DNA of 64,000 nucleotides, from assembly GCF_963169125.1 (NCBI RefSeq), contig NC_084793.1, positions 217,212,652 to 217,276,651 of the forward strand, given 5' to 3'. Source of the stretch: Humulus lupulus (Eukaryota > Streptophyta > Magnoliopsida > Rosales > Cannabaceae). A model generated the notes under the pieces. That model was not told where the DNA came from, searched no databases, and saw only the letters and a list, made by a program, of their open reading frames with translations. Shown piece by piece: positions 34,622 through 46,672 of this stretch (position 1 is its first letter; each line of letters begins with the position of its first letter). The position numbers and the translations under genes are program-made.

Positions 34622-35084
34622 GTAAGTTCCCCAAATCTTTCACTCTTTGAGATGTCGTGCAATATCTGTCTTCCCTTCATTTTAGATTCTAAGTTCTTGA
34701 AAAAATTTCTTTGGGGTAAATGGGTATACTGATCTGAATTTAATATGGTAGGAAAACGACACTTTGCTGGGGTTAGGAATCAGTTTGGTAGTCAGGATAA
34801 TTAATTTAGGGCGTAAAATCGAAGTAAAAATTCAATTTTTAATCCTATAGAAAAACTGGGTTTTTCCCGCCCCTTCAGAGTCGAAAAAGTTTCTCCTGAA
34901 AAAACTTTTTACCTCCGCTTTTTGATCCGTTTTCAAAACTGTTCACATAGGATTTAGTGTTTTTGTCAGAATGCTGCTGGTCATATAAAAGCTTAACTTT
35001 TATACACGAGCAACGTTATTCAAACTCTTTACACCTCTTGATCTTTTGGGCCGTAGATTCTCATCTCCCCTTCTCTGTTCGCAG
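34622..35084 (+). other. Predicted 5'UTR intron of the E2 antisense gene (463 bp)
   Basis: Donor GTAAGT at 34622, acceptor CTTCTCTGTTCGCAG ending at 35084, six bases before the start codon. Length and position match E1 (461 bp) although the sequence between has diverged. Confidence 0.6.
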
Positions 35085-35884
35085 ATTTTCATGCAAGATC
35101 TGTGTGGAGGTGAGAGGCCAATCGATGACGACCTGCTCGCCCTGCTGCTCGTAGACGAAGAACAATCGTCGTTACTCATTCTGGAGATTCCTTTTTCCCG
35201 TATACCATCCAATAGACCTTCAACCAGTCCACTGCCCAGAAAAAGAAATCAACAAACCTTCTGTAAATCAGCCTGCTCCTCGGGCTGAAATTCCTTCGAC
35301 TAGTGGTCGAGCCAAAAACACTGATCCTGAAATCCAAACACAGGCCCAACCCCGGGTCGTCCATCGACCAAACGTCGAATGGTATGTTTCTCCTCCTAGC
35401 CAAATCACTGCTAGGATGCTAACCAATTACCTCAGGAAGTACGGACTTTCTTCGGTAACTTTATTCAAACCCACCAACGACCAGTGAGCAAACCTGCCTA
35501 GAGGTGCCTTCAGCGCCTGGTCGAGATACCATATTGAGGCAGGAGAAATCTTGCCTCTTCTTCCTTTTTTCTAGGGATTGGCCAATTATTTCAGGGTCGA
35601 TCCTTCCCAAATAACTCTAAACAGAGGTAGAATGATTTTCGCTCTCTATATCCTATATAGCCATAAAAAGTGGCATGTCCCTACACCTCATGAGATCAAC
35701 TACCTATTCGATCTTAAATTCAACCCCAACCAAGATAACACGGGGTTTTTTCATCTCTGTCACTAGGAATCGACTCGCATCTTCCTAAGTGAGACTACCT
35801 ACAAGTCCAATGTAGGGAAGTACTTCCAGGAGTACTTTTTAACTATTGATCTGGTTTTCAACAACCAAGCCTTCACCCAAGAAG

Positions 35885-35960
35885 GTAATTTCTTTATTCT
35901 CTGGTCGTTTATTTCTTTTTATTTTATCTGCATCCTCCTTAGAAAATTAGCAATCTTCAG
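35885..35960 (+). other. Predicted coding intron 1 of the E2 antisense gene (76 bp)
   Basis: Donor GTAATT at 35885, acceptor CAATCTTCAG ending at 35960, phase 1. C has an intron at the same place and phase (54127-54025); E1 has lost both splice sites. Confidence 0.65.
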
Positions 35961-36431
35961 GTCCATGGCAACGACCAGCTCCAACTCCAGAAATGTAGAT
36001 TCGAGCAACATCTCTGGCCAGCATGACCGACGTAGAGAAAAGCATCAAAGAGCTGGTCACTAAAGCCAACCTAAGGCTGGTCGGTCTTTTGGCACTCCAT
36101 CAGGATGTGAGGGAGTCAACGGTGGGGAGTGCCACTGGTGAAGAAGTTCCTGAGCTGCACAAAGATGTGTCACAAACTCCAAGGAGGAGGACAACTGGGG
36201 TGACAATCAGGGAACCCTCCAGCAACCTGCGAGTAGATGCTCCCCCTGCCCCTTTGGGAAAGGGAAAAAAGAAAGTTTCCGAACACCTTCCACCCATCGA
36301 AGAGTTTTCAGATGAGAACGATATTATCTTCTCACTCTTAGACAGTTTGCCCATTCCCTGTCATTTATTTGACGGGGACGGCAACTTTAAGTACACACCC
36401 AATTTAAATTCAGCTTTCTTCCAGGCAGTGA

Positions 36432-36571
36432 GTGAGTGTAGCAATAGTTCAATAAGTAATGTAGCGACCAATCGTTATAGCTCGGGTACTTTACTTATAA
36501 TTTCCTTGGTCTCATTTTCAACTCCATCTATACATATCGTTTAACTACTCGCAATGTTTTTTTACTTGCAG
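36432..36571 (+). other. Predicted coding intron 2 of the E2 antisense gene (140 bp)
   Basis: Donor GTGAGT at 36432 (an alternative GTGAGT starts at 36428), acceptor TTTTTTACTTGCAG ending at 36571, phase 1, matching E1 and C. Confidence 0.65.
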
Positions 36572-36984
36572 ATATGTTATCTAGAGATATGTTTGACCAC
36601 TACAGTGCACCTGCTGCTCCTTCGAGCAAGAAGAAGGTGAGCAAGCGACACTGTGAAGAGAGGAGCAAGGCTCCTTCACCCAAAAAGGCCCGGACTGGGG
36701 ATCCTCTAGCAGCCGCTCCCTCAAGAGAAACAATGCCTCCTCCGTCTCCACTCGACCAGCCGTCTCCCCCTGCACCAGATGACCGAAATCCTACCCCTCC
36801 AGCGCCTGCCAACTAGACACCTCACGGTCAACCTATAGATGTCCTAACAAGCACTGTGCTCAGCTCGGCCAAAGAGAGAATATACGAACTCTCAAAGCAC
36901 AAATGCGGCCGAGAGGCCATCATCGGCACAGACTCCATTGAGGCTGATCAAATAATAAACCGAGGACTGAACGAGATAGCCAGT

Positions 36985-37066
36985 GTAAGTTGCTTTCTAT
37001 TGCTGAGTTTTATTTATTTTACTTTGTCATTTTCTGCCATCATCTTATCTCTTTATCTGATCGTAG
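36985..37066 (+). other. Predicted coding intron 3 of the E2 antisense gene (82 bp)
   Basis: Donor GTAAGT at 36985, acceptor ATCTGATCGTAG ending at 37066, phase 0, matching E1 and C. Confidence 0.65.
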
Positions 37067-37675
37067 GGAATGCTAACTATAACTGCCGGCTGGCGCCGCA
37101 CGGGGGCTTTGATCACCCAGACCAAAGAATCCGACTCTAAGCGTACTGAGGAGGTCAAGGTCCTCGAGGGGAAAAACACTGAACTACTCGGGAAAAACAC
37201 TGAACTGCTCGAGAAAAACTCCAAGCTGGTCGCAGAGCTTCAACAGTTTCAAACTGCCGTGTCCAAAGCCAATGAAGACAAAGAGAAGTTTAGGGAGTGT
37301 GCTAAACTTAACTTTCAAGAGGCCAAATAGCTTGTGGCTGAACTGATCGCAAGCAGAAATGAGATTGAGGAGCTGGAGGGGCGTGTCAAGGAGCTCGGGG
37401 AGACTAATGCCAGCAACTTAGAGAGGTATAGGGGAGCCACCTTCCATTGCTTTTATGAGTTCTGGAAGCACAATCATTGGGCCAACTTCAATTATCTTTC
37501 TGAGCACCTGAGGTGAATTGAAATAGCCCGGTGCACTGCTCGCCTAGAGGAAGAAGAGAGAGCCAACATTCGTGCCTCCCCAGAAATCTCCCTAGCCACA
37601 GGAATTGAAGGCGTGGAAAATGAAGCTAGAACCACCATCGACCAGGACAATCCTCAAGACCCTCCTACCTCGTAG

Positions 37676-38334
37676 TATTTTTGTTTTTCTTTAATTTTAT
37701 CCTGTAGTCAAGACAATTTATATTTTTATTGCTGTACGGGTAGCTTTTCTTTTAATAGACAATTACATTCGAGCAGTAACTACTCGCGATGTAAAGGGAT
37801 TCATTTTTGATATTATAATACTTGCATTTTATTATAACATATGTTCACATGACCGAACTTAGCATAGTACTTTGGTTTGATTTAACAAAATAACAAAATT
37901 TTGAAAAATACTCTAAGTACCCTAGCATGCTTTCACTTATTTTTCTCGTGTGTTTACATACCTTTTAATATGCTTTGCTTACTAGATACATTATATGCCC
38001 CCCAAGTGATTGAGGAGCTTTAGGCCCTTGGTCACTTGCCTTGACTAGGACCTGTTCAAACATTTCTGCTCGTAGTAGAACTTTTAAAATGATAATATAG
38101 CAAAACAACACACGTAATGAGCAAATACTTGTAATAAATACAATAGTTTGGCAAGATTGACTGGCTGCACATAGTCCCTTTTATTTCTTGTAATAGATGG
38201 ACAATCGTGTCTATACGAGTGATCAATAAAATGATCTTACACTTATAAGCGATTAGTCACAAAAATGACTAACCCTTGTTCATAAACTTGTAAAAAGTAA
38301 AACTAATACAAGTCAATTCTTTAAGAAGAATTGT
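37676..38334. other. Convergent spacer of E2 with internal polypurine tract
   Basis: No gene. The tract at 37991-38008 reads CACTTGGGGGGCATATAA on the minus strand, identical in core to E1. It is better preserved than the LTR-adjacent tract of the same element. Confidence 0.75.
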
Positions 38335-39411
38335 TTATTGATAGTACTTGCGCAGGTGTTCTTCATTCCAATAGCGAGGAATGAGATCTCCATTTATGCG
38401 AGCAAGTTTGTAAGTGCCTGGATGGAGGACTTCTTCGATTCGGTAAGGTCCTTCCCAGTTAGGTCTGAGTACTCCAGCAGCCTGATCGCGGGTGTTGAGG
38501 AAAACTCTTCTAAGTACTAGATCTCCCACATTAAATGTCCTTTCACGTACTTTAGAATTGAAATATCGGGCGACCTTTTGCTGGTAGGCTGCTACTTAGA
38601 GGTGGGCTTGCTCGCGTCGTTCATCGACCAAATCCAAAGATGCCATTAATAACTGGCTATTAGAGCCTTGGTCACATGCCATCCTCTGATGCGATGGTGG
38701 ATCTAATTCAACAGGCAACATAGCTCCATATCCATAGGCCAAGGAGAATGGAGTATGGCATGTTGCTATTCGATGGGATGTTTCGTATGACCAGAGGACT
38801 TCAGGCAATTGCTCTGGCCATGCCCCCTTTGCCTCTTCAAGTCTTTTCTTCATAGTATATTTTCAGCGTCTTATTGAATTCTTCGACTTGTCTGTTTGCC
38901 TGAGAGTGAGCAACTGAAGAAAAGCTTTTGATAATTCCATGCCGCTTGCATAAATTCATGAACAGATCACTATTGAACTGTGTGTCATTGTGTGAGACAA
39001 TTTTTCTTGGCAATCCATAGCAACACACAATGTTCTTAACCACAAAATCCAGCACTTTCTTGGTCGTTATGGTTGCAAGTGGCTCAGCTTCGACCCACTT
39101 CGTGAAGTAATCAACAGCCACCACGGCGTATTTGACGCCGCCTTTCCCTATGGGCAAAGATCCAATTAGGTCTATGACCCATACTGCGAATGGCCACGGA
39201 CTTTTCATCGGCTTTAGCTCATGAGGGGCTACTCATGGATTCTTAGAGAATCTTTTGCACTTGTCGCATTTTCGCACAAATTCCATCGAATCTTCATTCA
39301 TTGTTCGCCAGAAGTATCCTTGCCTTAGGATCTTCTTTGATAAACTCTGCCCCCAGCATGATCCCCACAAAAGCCTTCGTGGACCTCTCTCATTAATTCT
39401 TTGGACCTCTC
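38335..39411 (-). pseudogene. Integrase of E2, N-terminally truncated
   Basis: The reading begins next to the 5' LTR inside the zinc domain. The two His are lost by a frameshift near 39355, but VRKCDKCKRFS keeps both Cys. The core has WVIDLIGSLPIGKGG (first Asp). The second catalytic Asp is His (IVSHNDTQF); the Glu of RQVEEFNKTLK is present. A frameshift lies near 38845, and the GPY-type end NWEGPYRIEEVLHPGTY runs to TAA 38335. Inactive. Confidence 0.85.
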
Positions 39412-40021
39412 TTTTGACCCATGATTTGGCCAACGACACGGAGTCAAATCAATGACAAAGAACAAGAGAAATCAAGAAGAGAATAAAATGGAAAGAAAGT
39501 AACACAAGTGATTTATAGTGGTTCGATCCCAACTAGATTGTAATGACCTACATCCACTTAGTGTTCTTATTGATATTGAATCCCAATATTTTGATCAAAT
39601 AACTAGGGTTCTTGAGTTTCACAAGCCTTGGGAGTATTACAATTTATGATGGATAATCACACTATGCTTTTCTCTCTGAATATAAAGATCAAAAGTTCAA
39701 AAGTCCCTTCCTTGAGCCCTCTCATTCTTATTTATAGGCTCAAGGAGGTTACATGGGCCGACGAGCCTTAATTACCATTAAGATCGGCGAATCAAGGTAA
39801 TAAAAAGTAAATATAATAAATGTAATTATTACAAGATTGCGTATCTCAAAGGAAGTAAATGAAAGTATGCGACCAGATTAGTCACACCTAAATGTGAGAC
39901 TTGATGAAGCAATAATCATCTGGTCGATAGTCAAATAGAATCCCTTCACTCAGAACTGCCACGTGCCAGCCACGTGGAAGAGAATCTTGCCATGTCATCA
40001 GGAGCCATTTTTGGGTAAACA
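39412..40021 (-). repeat. 5' LTR of E2
   Basis: 610 bp, right end TAAACA then the GAGGG duplication at 40022-40026. Its inner edge reads TTTTGACCC on the plus strand where the other copy has TGTTGACCC. It is flanked by a 10-bp direct repeat GGACCTCTCT (39381-39390 and 39403-39412) at the deletion junction. Confidence 0.9.
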
Positions 40022-40026
40022 GAGGG

Positions 40027-40750
40027 TTAAGGAAGGTGATGAGTATATAGTTGGAACTTAGTACAGTTGATTATCCTCAGACTGGTGGTAAATCAGAGAG
40101 AAAGTTATCCAGTATTGGAAAGGCACCTTATCAAACGTTGTATAGTAAGGAATGTGTATCACTCATTCATTGGAATGAGATGGGTGAGATGTTGATTCTT
40201 GGATCCTGAGGTAGTTCAGGGGATCATTGAGATTATTAGAAGGTTAGATCTTGGATGCTAACTTCTCAGAGTAAATGGAAAAGTTTTATTGAATTGAAAA
40301 GCAGGAACATGGAGTTCCAAGTAGAAGAATGTATCTTCCTTAAAGTATCACCATGGAAATGGGTGAGGAGATAAGGGCAAGTTAAGCTCTAGATTAATAT
40401 GACCGTTTGAATCCTTGATAGGACTGGTCAGGTTGACTTTGGATTGGCCTTGTCTTTGGCATTGTCAATTGTATACAGTTTATTTTATATTTCCATGTTA
40501 AGGATATAGGTTAGAAGAGACTCGTGAGTTTAGTTATGAGAATCTGGAGATTGAGGCTAAGTTATCCTATGAGGAGTATCCAGTTCAGATTTTAACAAAT
40601 GAATAAAGTTCTGAGAAGCAAAGCTATACCTTTAGTTAAGGTATGATACAGAAATAGTGAGGTCGAGGGAACGACCTGGGAAATTGGAATCAGTTGTGCA
40701 AAATTTATATTCCGGGAAGTTCAGATAAATTTCAAGGACGAAATTTATGT
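40027..40750 (+). pseudogene. Integrase C-terminus with chromodomain-like tail, element O
   Basis: Continuation of O after E2. Readable pieces include NMEFQVEECIFLKVSPWK (about 40308-40365), LALSLALSIVYS and at about 40640-40720 the chromodomain-like pieces VRYRNSEVEGTTWEIG in one frame. The same tail occurs in A and B. Stops and shifts throughout. Confidence 0.68.
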
Positions 40751-40764
40751 AAGGAGGGGATAGT
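40751..40764 (+). promoter_or_regulatory. Polypurine tract of element O
   Basis: AAGGAGGGGATAGT directly precedes the 3' LTR. Confidence 0.85.
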
Positions 40765-43332
40765 TGTAATGACCCGAATTTCCTAATAAGGCTTAGGGCC
40801 TTGATTAGGAGGCCGGGAGCGCCATAATTGATATAATATGAAATTAAATGATTATATGCATGTTTAGGTGTATTAAATATGCATGTGAACCAATTTCTGA
40901 TCAATTGGGTCATTTTTATATTTTGGCCATTTTGGGCATATTTGGCATATATGTGGTATATGTGTGGTGCTTCATTATTATTTGGTTATGCTAGGTTTAC
41001 TCAACACGAGACGATCCTAGGAGGTAAGCTAGTGGGAAAGTCACAACGAGATTTATACCTGACTTGGAGTGAGTCAAGGGGTATTTAGTACATTACCGAG
41101 ATATTGGGTAATGGGAATGAATATTTGATGATAAATTGGGAGTTGGTAAGATTAGGGGGAAATTCTGGGAGTTTAAACTATTTTAACCTCGGGGGGGTTT
41201 CCGGGACCCCGAGCATTAGGATTTTCTTGAGGCTACTTAAGCTTGAAGTAACCTATTACGAAATAAAAATAATGTTCAGTACGTTCTCTCTCCCTCAAAG
41301 TTTCATTTTTGACACCCGATCACATTTTCGAAGGAAACATGAGTTCTAGGACTCGGATTCAAGCGAGGATCGAGGCATAGCGATTCTAGGGAAGATTAGA
41401 AGCTTATTAGCTAGAAGATTTAGCTGGGAAAATACTCAATTAGAGGTAATTTAAGTTTTAAGTTCTGAGTTTTTAAAGTTTTTAAGCTTGAATTGGATTT
41501 TGTGTCTTGATGAGTTTTTTAATGAATTAAGGCTTGGGTTTTGTTGGTTTTGGATCATAGGGATTTTTGGGAACTTTTATTTTGAGATTTGGATATGTTT
41601 GGGTAGGTTTTGTAAAGGTGAAAACGAGGTTGGTCGCGGCCCAGGCTTGAAGAAGGAGGAGGCTGGCTCTATCTAGAGGCGGGTCGTGGCATTGTGTTTG
41701 GAGGTCCGCGACGCTTAAGGGAAAATTTTGCCAGGATTGGTTTCTAGTCCTGGGAGCTTAACTCTAGGGGCCTGGGATCGATCCTACTACCCATTAAGTG
41801 GGATTCGACGTCCCCGAGGCTTGGGTTGGATTTGGAAGTATTTATTTACTCATTTTGATGAGGTTTTATATTATGGTTGTGACTAGGTTATTGCTAGGGA
41901 CTTGGAAACGAGATTGTGCTTGTGGCTCGTTTATTGGTAACCTGTGCTTAGACCAGAGGTAAGATAACTGCACCCAGTATGAGATGCATGTGATGCATGA
42001 GAAATATGTAATTAGGGCATGACATGAATATTGAATAGGAGATTGATCAGAGCATGAGTCTCTGTAATTGTGCATGATCACAATTATGCTAGTGATTGTT
42101 AAGTAAGCATGTTGAATACCCTACATTTGGATATTTGACATATGATATATGCTTGGTTGCATTACTTACTTGTGTATGGCACTGACCCATGAGTCAGAAA
42201 CTAGCACGAGCCGTATGGCATTGGCTTAAGAGTCAAGAACGGCACTGATGTGTTCAACACAAGCGAAAAAAGATTAGATCTAATGGACATAATCATTGAA
42301 TGACTCATTATGAGCATTAATGCTTGACCAACCTCAAGTTCGATGAAAACTAAAAGTGCTTGTCTAGTCTAATGGCTAGTCACTTAGAGCCAGGGCCAGA
42401 AGGCCCAAGTGACTACATCATCACATGGCTAAGGGTCCGGAGCCCATGTTAGTGACTTACTCATCAGTCACTCATCTGGTTTATGTTAGTGACTTACTCA
42501 TCAGTCACTCGTCTGGTTTATGTTAGTGACTTACTCATCAGTCAATCATCTGGTTTATGTTAGTGACTTACTCATCAGTCACTCATCTAGTTTATGTTAG
42601 TGACTTACTCATCAGTCACTCATCTGGTTTATGTTAGTGACTTACTCATCAGTCATTCATCTAATTAGGGCTACAAGCCCCGACATGATTATCAGAATCT
42701 CAAAGTGTTAATCACTCATCTGATTAGGGCTACGAGCCCCAGCATGGTTATCGGAACTTCAAAGTGTTAATCACTCATCTGATTAGGATTGACTTGATAG
42801 TCATCTATTCAGGAGGGAACGATCCCCCATCATTATCTGGACTTATTTGCATGTATGAATCAGGCTATTATTGCTAGGCCTGCACATTATGATTTAGAAA
42901 CATGTTATTACTGTTCATGATCATATTGAGTTTTCTTGCTGAGCTTTGGCTCACGGGTGCTATGTGGTGCACGTAAAGGCAAAAGAAAGTTGGACCATCC
43001 TTGAGTTGGAGAGCTTAGGTGACGATGTGTACATATGTGGCTGCTCGACCGCCACAGCCGAGGATTTAAAGAGGAACTAGGGTTAAAGCCTATTTTGCCG
43101 CTTAGGTCGGCTGGTTGTAAATCTTTTGTTGTAATTAACCTGTAAATTATATTTTTGGGATCCCAATGTATACAGTAAACATTTTAGTGAAACGTTGTAT
43201 CTTAACCAAAAATTTTAATCCTAAACCGTTAATCATACTTAGGTACACGATCATGGCCAAATGACTCGATTAGCTAGTTTAGCACTATTGAAAATGCACA
43301 CCGTAATGGTCCCTAGGTAGTAGGGCATTACA
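40765..43332 (+). repeat. 3' LTR of element O
   Basis: 2568 bp, from TGTAATGACCC to GGGCATTACA, followed by ATAAG. It holds about 200 bp (41388-41612) that the 5' LTR lacks, and an expanded 37-bp repeat array. The pair is otherwise co-linear. No genes. Confidence 0.92.
42448..42669 (+). repeat. 37-bp tandem repeat, six units, in the O 3' LTR
   Basis: GTTAGTGACTTACTCATCAG starts at 42448, 42485, 42522, 42559, 42596 and 42633, an exact 37-bp period. Units are nearly identical. The 5' LTR has about two diverged units at 17935-18030. Confidence 0.92.
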
Positions 43333-43823
43333 ATAAGTGACTATAGGGTCACCTCAGGGCCCGTTTCCCTATTTCTGTATAACCACCCTTAGGGCTAGCC
43401 AAGCGTACCTGACACTTTATTTTCTAAGAAACAATAGGGTCGGTCAAGCATATACAATATTGGTGTATGTTTCTAACCATATCGACCAGCACTCAACGTG
43501 CTATTGTTGCCCTTGACTTATAAGTCAAGCCTTTTGGCCTACACTCAGCGCGCTATTGCCGCCCTTGACTTATAAGTCAAGCCTTTCATATCAGATAATA
43601 TAGACAAGAATAAATCATCTAACAAATATCCAGATACAGAGCACTCAAGCATGCTTAATCAAATAATCACATGTATAATCATAATCATGCTCATTCACTG
43701 GGACTCGAGCCCTAATCATAACCCAAGGTAAAGTTTTCTTACCTCTTGTCCAAGAACTAGATAAATTGAAATGACCCTCGAGCACGATCACCTTCCAAGC
43801 CCTAGCGTTACCCTAATCATAAT
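43333..43823 (-). repeat. 5' LTR of element F, segment 2 of 3
   Basis: Resumes with ATAAG after O and runs to the insertion site of C. It contains a direct repeat of about 60 bp around TTGACTTATAAGTCAAGCCTTT (two copies, 43510-43590), itself palindromic. No gene. Confidence 0.75.
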
Positions 43824-44581
43824 TGTACGCCCTGATTTTCCCACGGGCTGATTAGCGAGCTGAGCTGCAGCCTAATCATGATTACCTCGTGGATATCCCC
43901 AAAACCGGAGCTGACGTCATAAGATCATACCTCCTTAGCTCGAGGTAACCCAAGGGTTCACCAAGATTGCCTAAGACTTGAGTCCGGACTCTGAAGGCCG
44001 AAGGTCGTGTTAGGTATCAAGCTCGTGGTACGAGCTAGATATGGAGGCTATGACTCTTTGTAAAGTCAACACATGCAAGGTAAACGTGCATATATCAGAC
44101 ATCATGTGTCTGATATGCCCCTGACTTCTCGGACACGCAGCTGGAACGTGCATATTCAGACACCCACGACTGGGTTGGGCCGTGCGGCCCATTATCTCCT
44201 TCCCTATTGATTTGACCACACTTATGTGTCAGGTTTAGGAATTAATCATGAATGTCACAGAGTTGATGCGACAGGTAAGAAGGTCACGGGATGACCTTCT
44301 TACCAACTCCCAGGTGCCCTCTCCTATAAATATGGAGACCCAGGGAGTTAATAGGGGTTGGATTATCTCTTGTAAGAAATACCCTGTAATCAAATATCCA
44401 GTATATAGCAATAATACTGACTAGTGGAGTAGAAGGATTTTAACCTTTGAACCACTTAAAAAACGTGTCTTGAGTCACCATTTCACTTTTCCAAGATCAT
44501 ATATCTGTTACAGTTCAACATTAGCACTAATCCATTTCTCTTCTTTTCTTAATTGCCGGTTGGCGAAGAACCGCGTCAACA
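43824..44581 (+). repeat. 5' LTR of element C
   Basis: TGTACGCCC to CGTCAACA, 758 bp. A CTATAAATATGG TATA box lies at about 44323, about 250 bp from the end, as expected of an LTR promoter. It matches 55794-56551. Confidence 0.92.
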
Positions 44582-44583
44582 GT

Positions 44584-44603
44584 TTGGTGCTCTCATTGAG
44601 AGC
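44584..44603 (+). promoter_or_regulatory. Probable primer-binding site of element C
   Basis: TTGGTGCTCTCATTGAGAGC begins two bases after the LTR end. A related sequence is in the same place in E1. The tRNA was not identified. Confidence 0.65.
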
Positions 44604-44636
44604 AAGTTTGGTTAATGCTGTCGCAAACATCCAACT

Positions 44637-46672
44637 ATGGTGACTACTCGATCCAGGCACGGTAACGAGACAGAACAGCATGATGGGCAGGAGGCTCATC
44701 ATACTGCCACCCCTGGTGAAAAAGTTCCTGAGACCCAGCAGCGGCCAGGAAAGCAGCCGGTGGGCCAAGATGACACCGGAAGTTCGGCCCCCCGACCACC
44801 TAATCCAAACCCATGTTATTACACGGCGGTGGAGATGGAGAACGCTCACCTAAGGAGCCAGCTAGCAATAGCTAACCAGCAGATCAAGGATGTGCTGGCC
44901 CGACTACCCCCTCTCACAACTGACGCTAACGTTGGAGAGAGGCAAGGCGAGGCTTCTAAGTCTCACCGGGGTAACCGGTCCAGGCATAGCCGCTCGGATA
45001 GACTTCCGACAGCCAACTCCACTCCTTCATCACACCACCGAGAGGCAAACTTCGAAGAAATGCCTGAAGCCAGGCAACAGCAATACAGCCGTTCGGTCAG
45101 AACGTCAACTCCTAGCTCTCAGCTATCCTCGAGAGCGCCGAGGGGAGCTCGAGGAAATTCCTGAAGGAGATCCGGGGAGGGCTCGCAGCATCAGCCCATC
45201 CCTAACAACCGTCCTACGCCTCGTCCAGATCGCCAGGCGCGGGACCAGCAGGTTGGCAGGGCCGAAAGGCCCCCACAAAATTTGATCCTTCTGACAGAAC
45301 CAGGATCGCCTCTCCAGTCAGGCATCCTCCATCTCCAATCAGATATCCGTCTCCTCCTCAGCCCGTCCGAGATATCCCAGCCTAAGGGAGTAGTAGGAGA
45401 AACCCGCCATCAACTGGACCTTCTCGGCGTAGCAGGGCGCCAAGGGAAAGCCCAGATCCTCACCACCAAAGGCCGACTCCAAGCCTATCTAGCAGGAGCC
45501 ACTGGAACGGTAGTCGCCGGAGTGATCTCTCCGGGGGAGACCTGCGTCAGCGTTTGAGTTCGGCACAAAGTCATAAAACCACCCAGGGAGGCGACCTGCA
45601 AGATCGCCTTAACTCTCATAGGGGGCAACCAGCAGGAGGAGATGGCCATGCTCGCTCAGGGGGGGCCCTATCCGAAGTACGTAACGGAGGGAATGTCCCA
45701 AATAACCTATCTCAAGATAGGAGGGGCAATAATCCACCAAATATGTACAATGGGCCTGAAGCTGTTGAACAACCCCGGAATAACCAAGGACATCAGGACC
45801 AAACCCTCGAGCGCCTGGCCAAGATGGAGGAGCTGATGAGCAAGCTCCTGTCAGACAAAGAAAAAGATGAATATGATTCAGGGGACGAGATGGATCTCTT
45901 CGCCCCCAGTATAGCAGCAACGGCGTACCCATCTAGTTTCCGTATGTCGCACTTGTCAAAGTTCAATGGGGACGGAGACCCATCGGACCATCTAGGGATG
46001 TTCAACACCCTAATGATGGCCCACAACATTGGCCCCGAGCTGAGATGTTTAATCTTCCCTTCCACACTGACTGGACCTGCCAGGCAGTGGCTCAAGCAAA
46101 GTAAAAGACAGTCAATCAGCTCCTGGAAGACTTTCTCGGCAGATTTCAAAAGGGCATTCTGAGCCTCCAAGGCCGCCCGTGTTCAGGCCAACTCCCTGGC
46201 TAACGTAAGGCAGCAGCCTGGTGAGACTCTGAAGGCCTACCTGAGCAGATTTGCGAACGTCGCTACTCGAGCCAGAGACACGGATGATAGCTCTAAGCTC
46301 ATGGCCATGAGAACTGGAATCCTCGTCGGAGGAGATCTCTGGAAGGATATACAAAGAAAGGGAGTCAGCTCGGCTAACGAATTCCTTAACAGGGCCCATG
46401 AATGGATAAACTTGGAGGAAGCCGAAGCCTCAGCTGCAGGAACCAACCAGGTCCCCGAACAGCCCGCTGGAGTGGGGACGGAGGTTGTGGAAGCGACCCA
46501 AAATGTCACACAGAAGAATCAGCCCGGTGAAGGCAAAAGAAAGGGAAATGGCAAAAACAGTCAGCACGACCAGAAGAAGAATAAGTCCGTAGACAAATTC
46601 AAGCCCGTCTTCACGACTTATACAGAGCTCGCCCAGTCTAGGGAGAATATCTTCCTAGCCAACTCTACTTGA
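44637..46672 (+). pseudogene. gag of element C
   Basis: Starts MVTTRSRHGNET at 44637, 34 bp after the primer-binding site. The N-terminus has a predicted helix around VEMENAHLRSQLAIANQQ and then a Ser/Arg/Pro-rich region in which the frame changes (45165-45550). The capsid reads FRMSHLSKFNGDGDPSDHL, FPSTLTGPARQWLKQ, then a TGA at 46160, and continues GETLKAYLSRFANVATRA, KGVSSANEFLNRAHEWI to a stop at 46672. The Arg/Ser-rich linker may bind RNA. Apart from the shift in the linker and one stop it is nearly readable. Confidence 0.85.

Larger units (their letters stand above)
35091..37675 (+). pseudogene. Antisense extra gene (aORF) of E2, Transposase_28-like with coiled coil
   Basis: Homologue of the E1 gene. 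Starts MQDLCGGERPIDDD at 35091. The globular domain includes VEWYVSPPSQITARML, AWSRYHIEAGE, ANYFRVDPSQITLNRGR and PTPHEINYLFDLKFNP. The second exon starts after the first intron and carries LASMTDVEKSIKELV. A coiled coil with repeated GKNTELLEKN lies at about 37150-37330. The end motif is CFYEFWKHNHWANFNYL, and the stop is at 37675. Breaks include frame changes near 35240-35265 and stops near 35488, 35572, 36001, 37328 and 37514. The Trp before SRYH is intact here but a stop in E1. Function unknown. Confidence 0.75.
33615..40021 (-). mobile_element. Element E2: internally deleted Tat-lineage retrotransposon with antisense extra gene
   Basis: 6,407 bp with about 610-bp LTRs and a GAGGG duplication, so both ends are genuine. 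It keeps the 3' LTR, polypurine tracts, antisense gene and integrase. Gag, protease, RT, RNase H and the primer-binding site are gone: the 5' LTR joins directly to the integrase zinc domain at about 39411. E2 is a relative of E1 of a different subfamily; the LTRs align but differ extensively. It could not have been copied in this form, so the loss probably followed insertion. Confidence 0.9.
16460..43332 (+). mobile_element. Element O: chromovirus-type Ty3/gypsy retrotransposon carrying two nested Tat elements
   Basis: A complete element from TG at 16460 to CA at 43332, with ATAAG on both sides. Own parts are the 5' LTR, primer-binding site, leader, gag, protease-RT to 21307, an integrase piece (33015-33609), the integrase end with chromodomain-like tail (40027-40750), PPT and 3' LTR. 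E1 and E2 inserted into its pol. Without them and the duplicated target bases it would be about 8.8 kb, in keeping with Tekay/Del elements. All genes have multiple stops. Confidence 0.9.
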
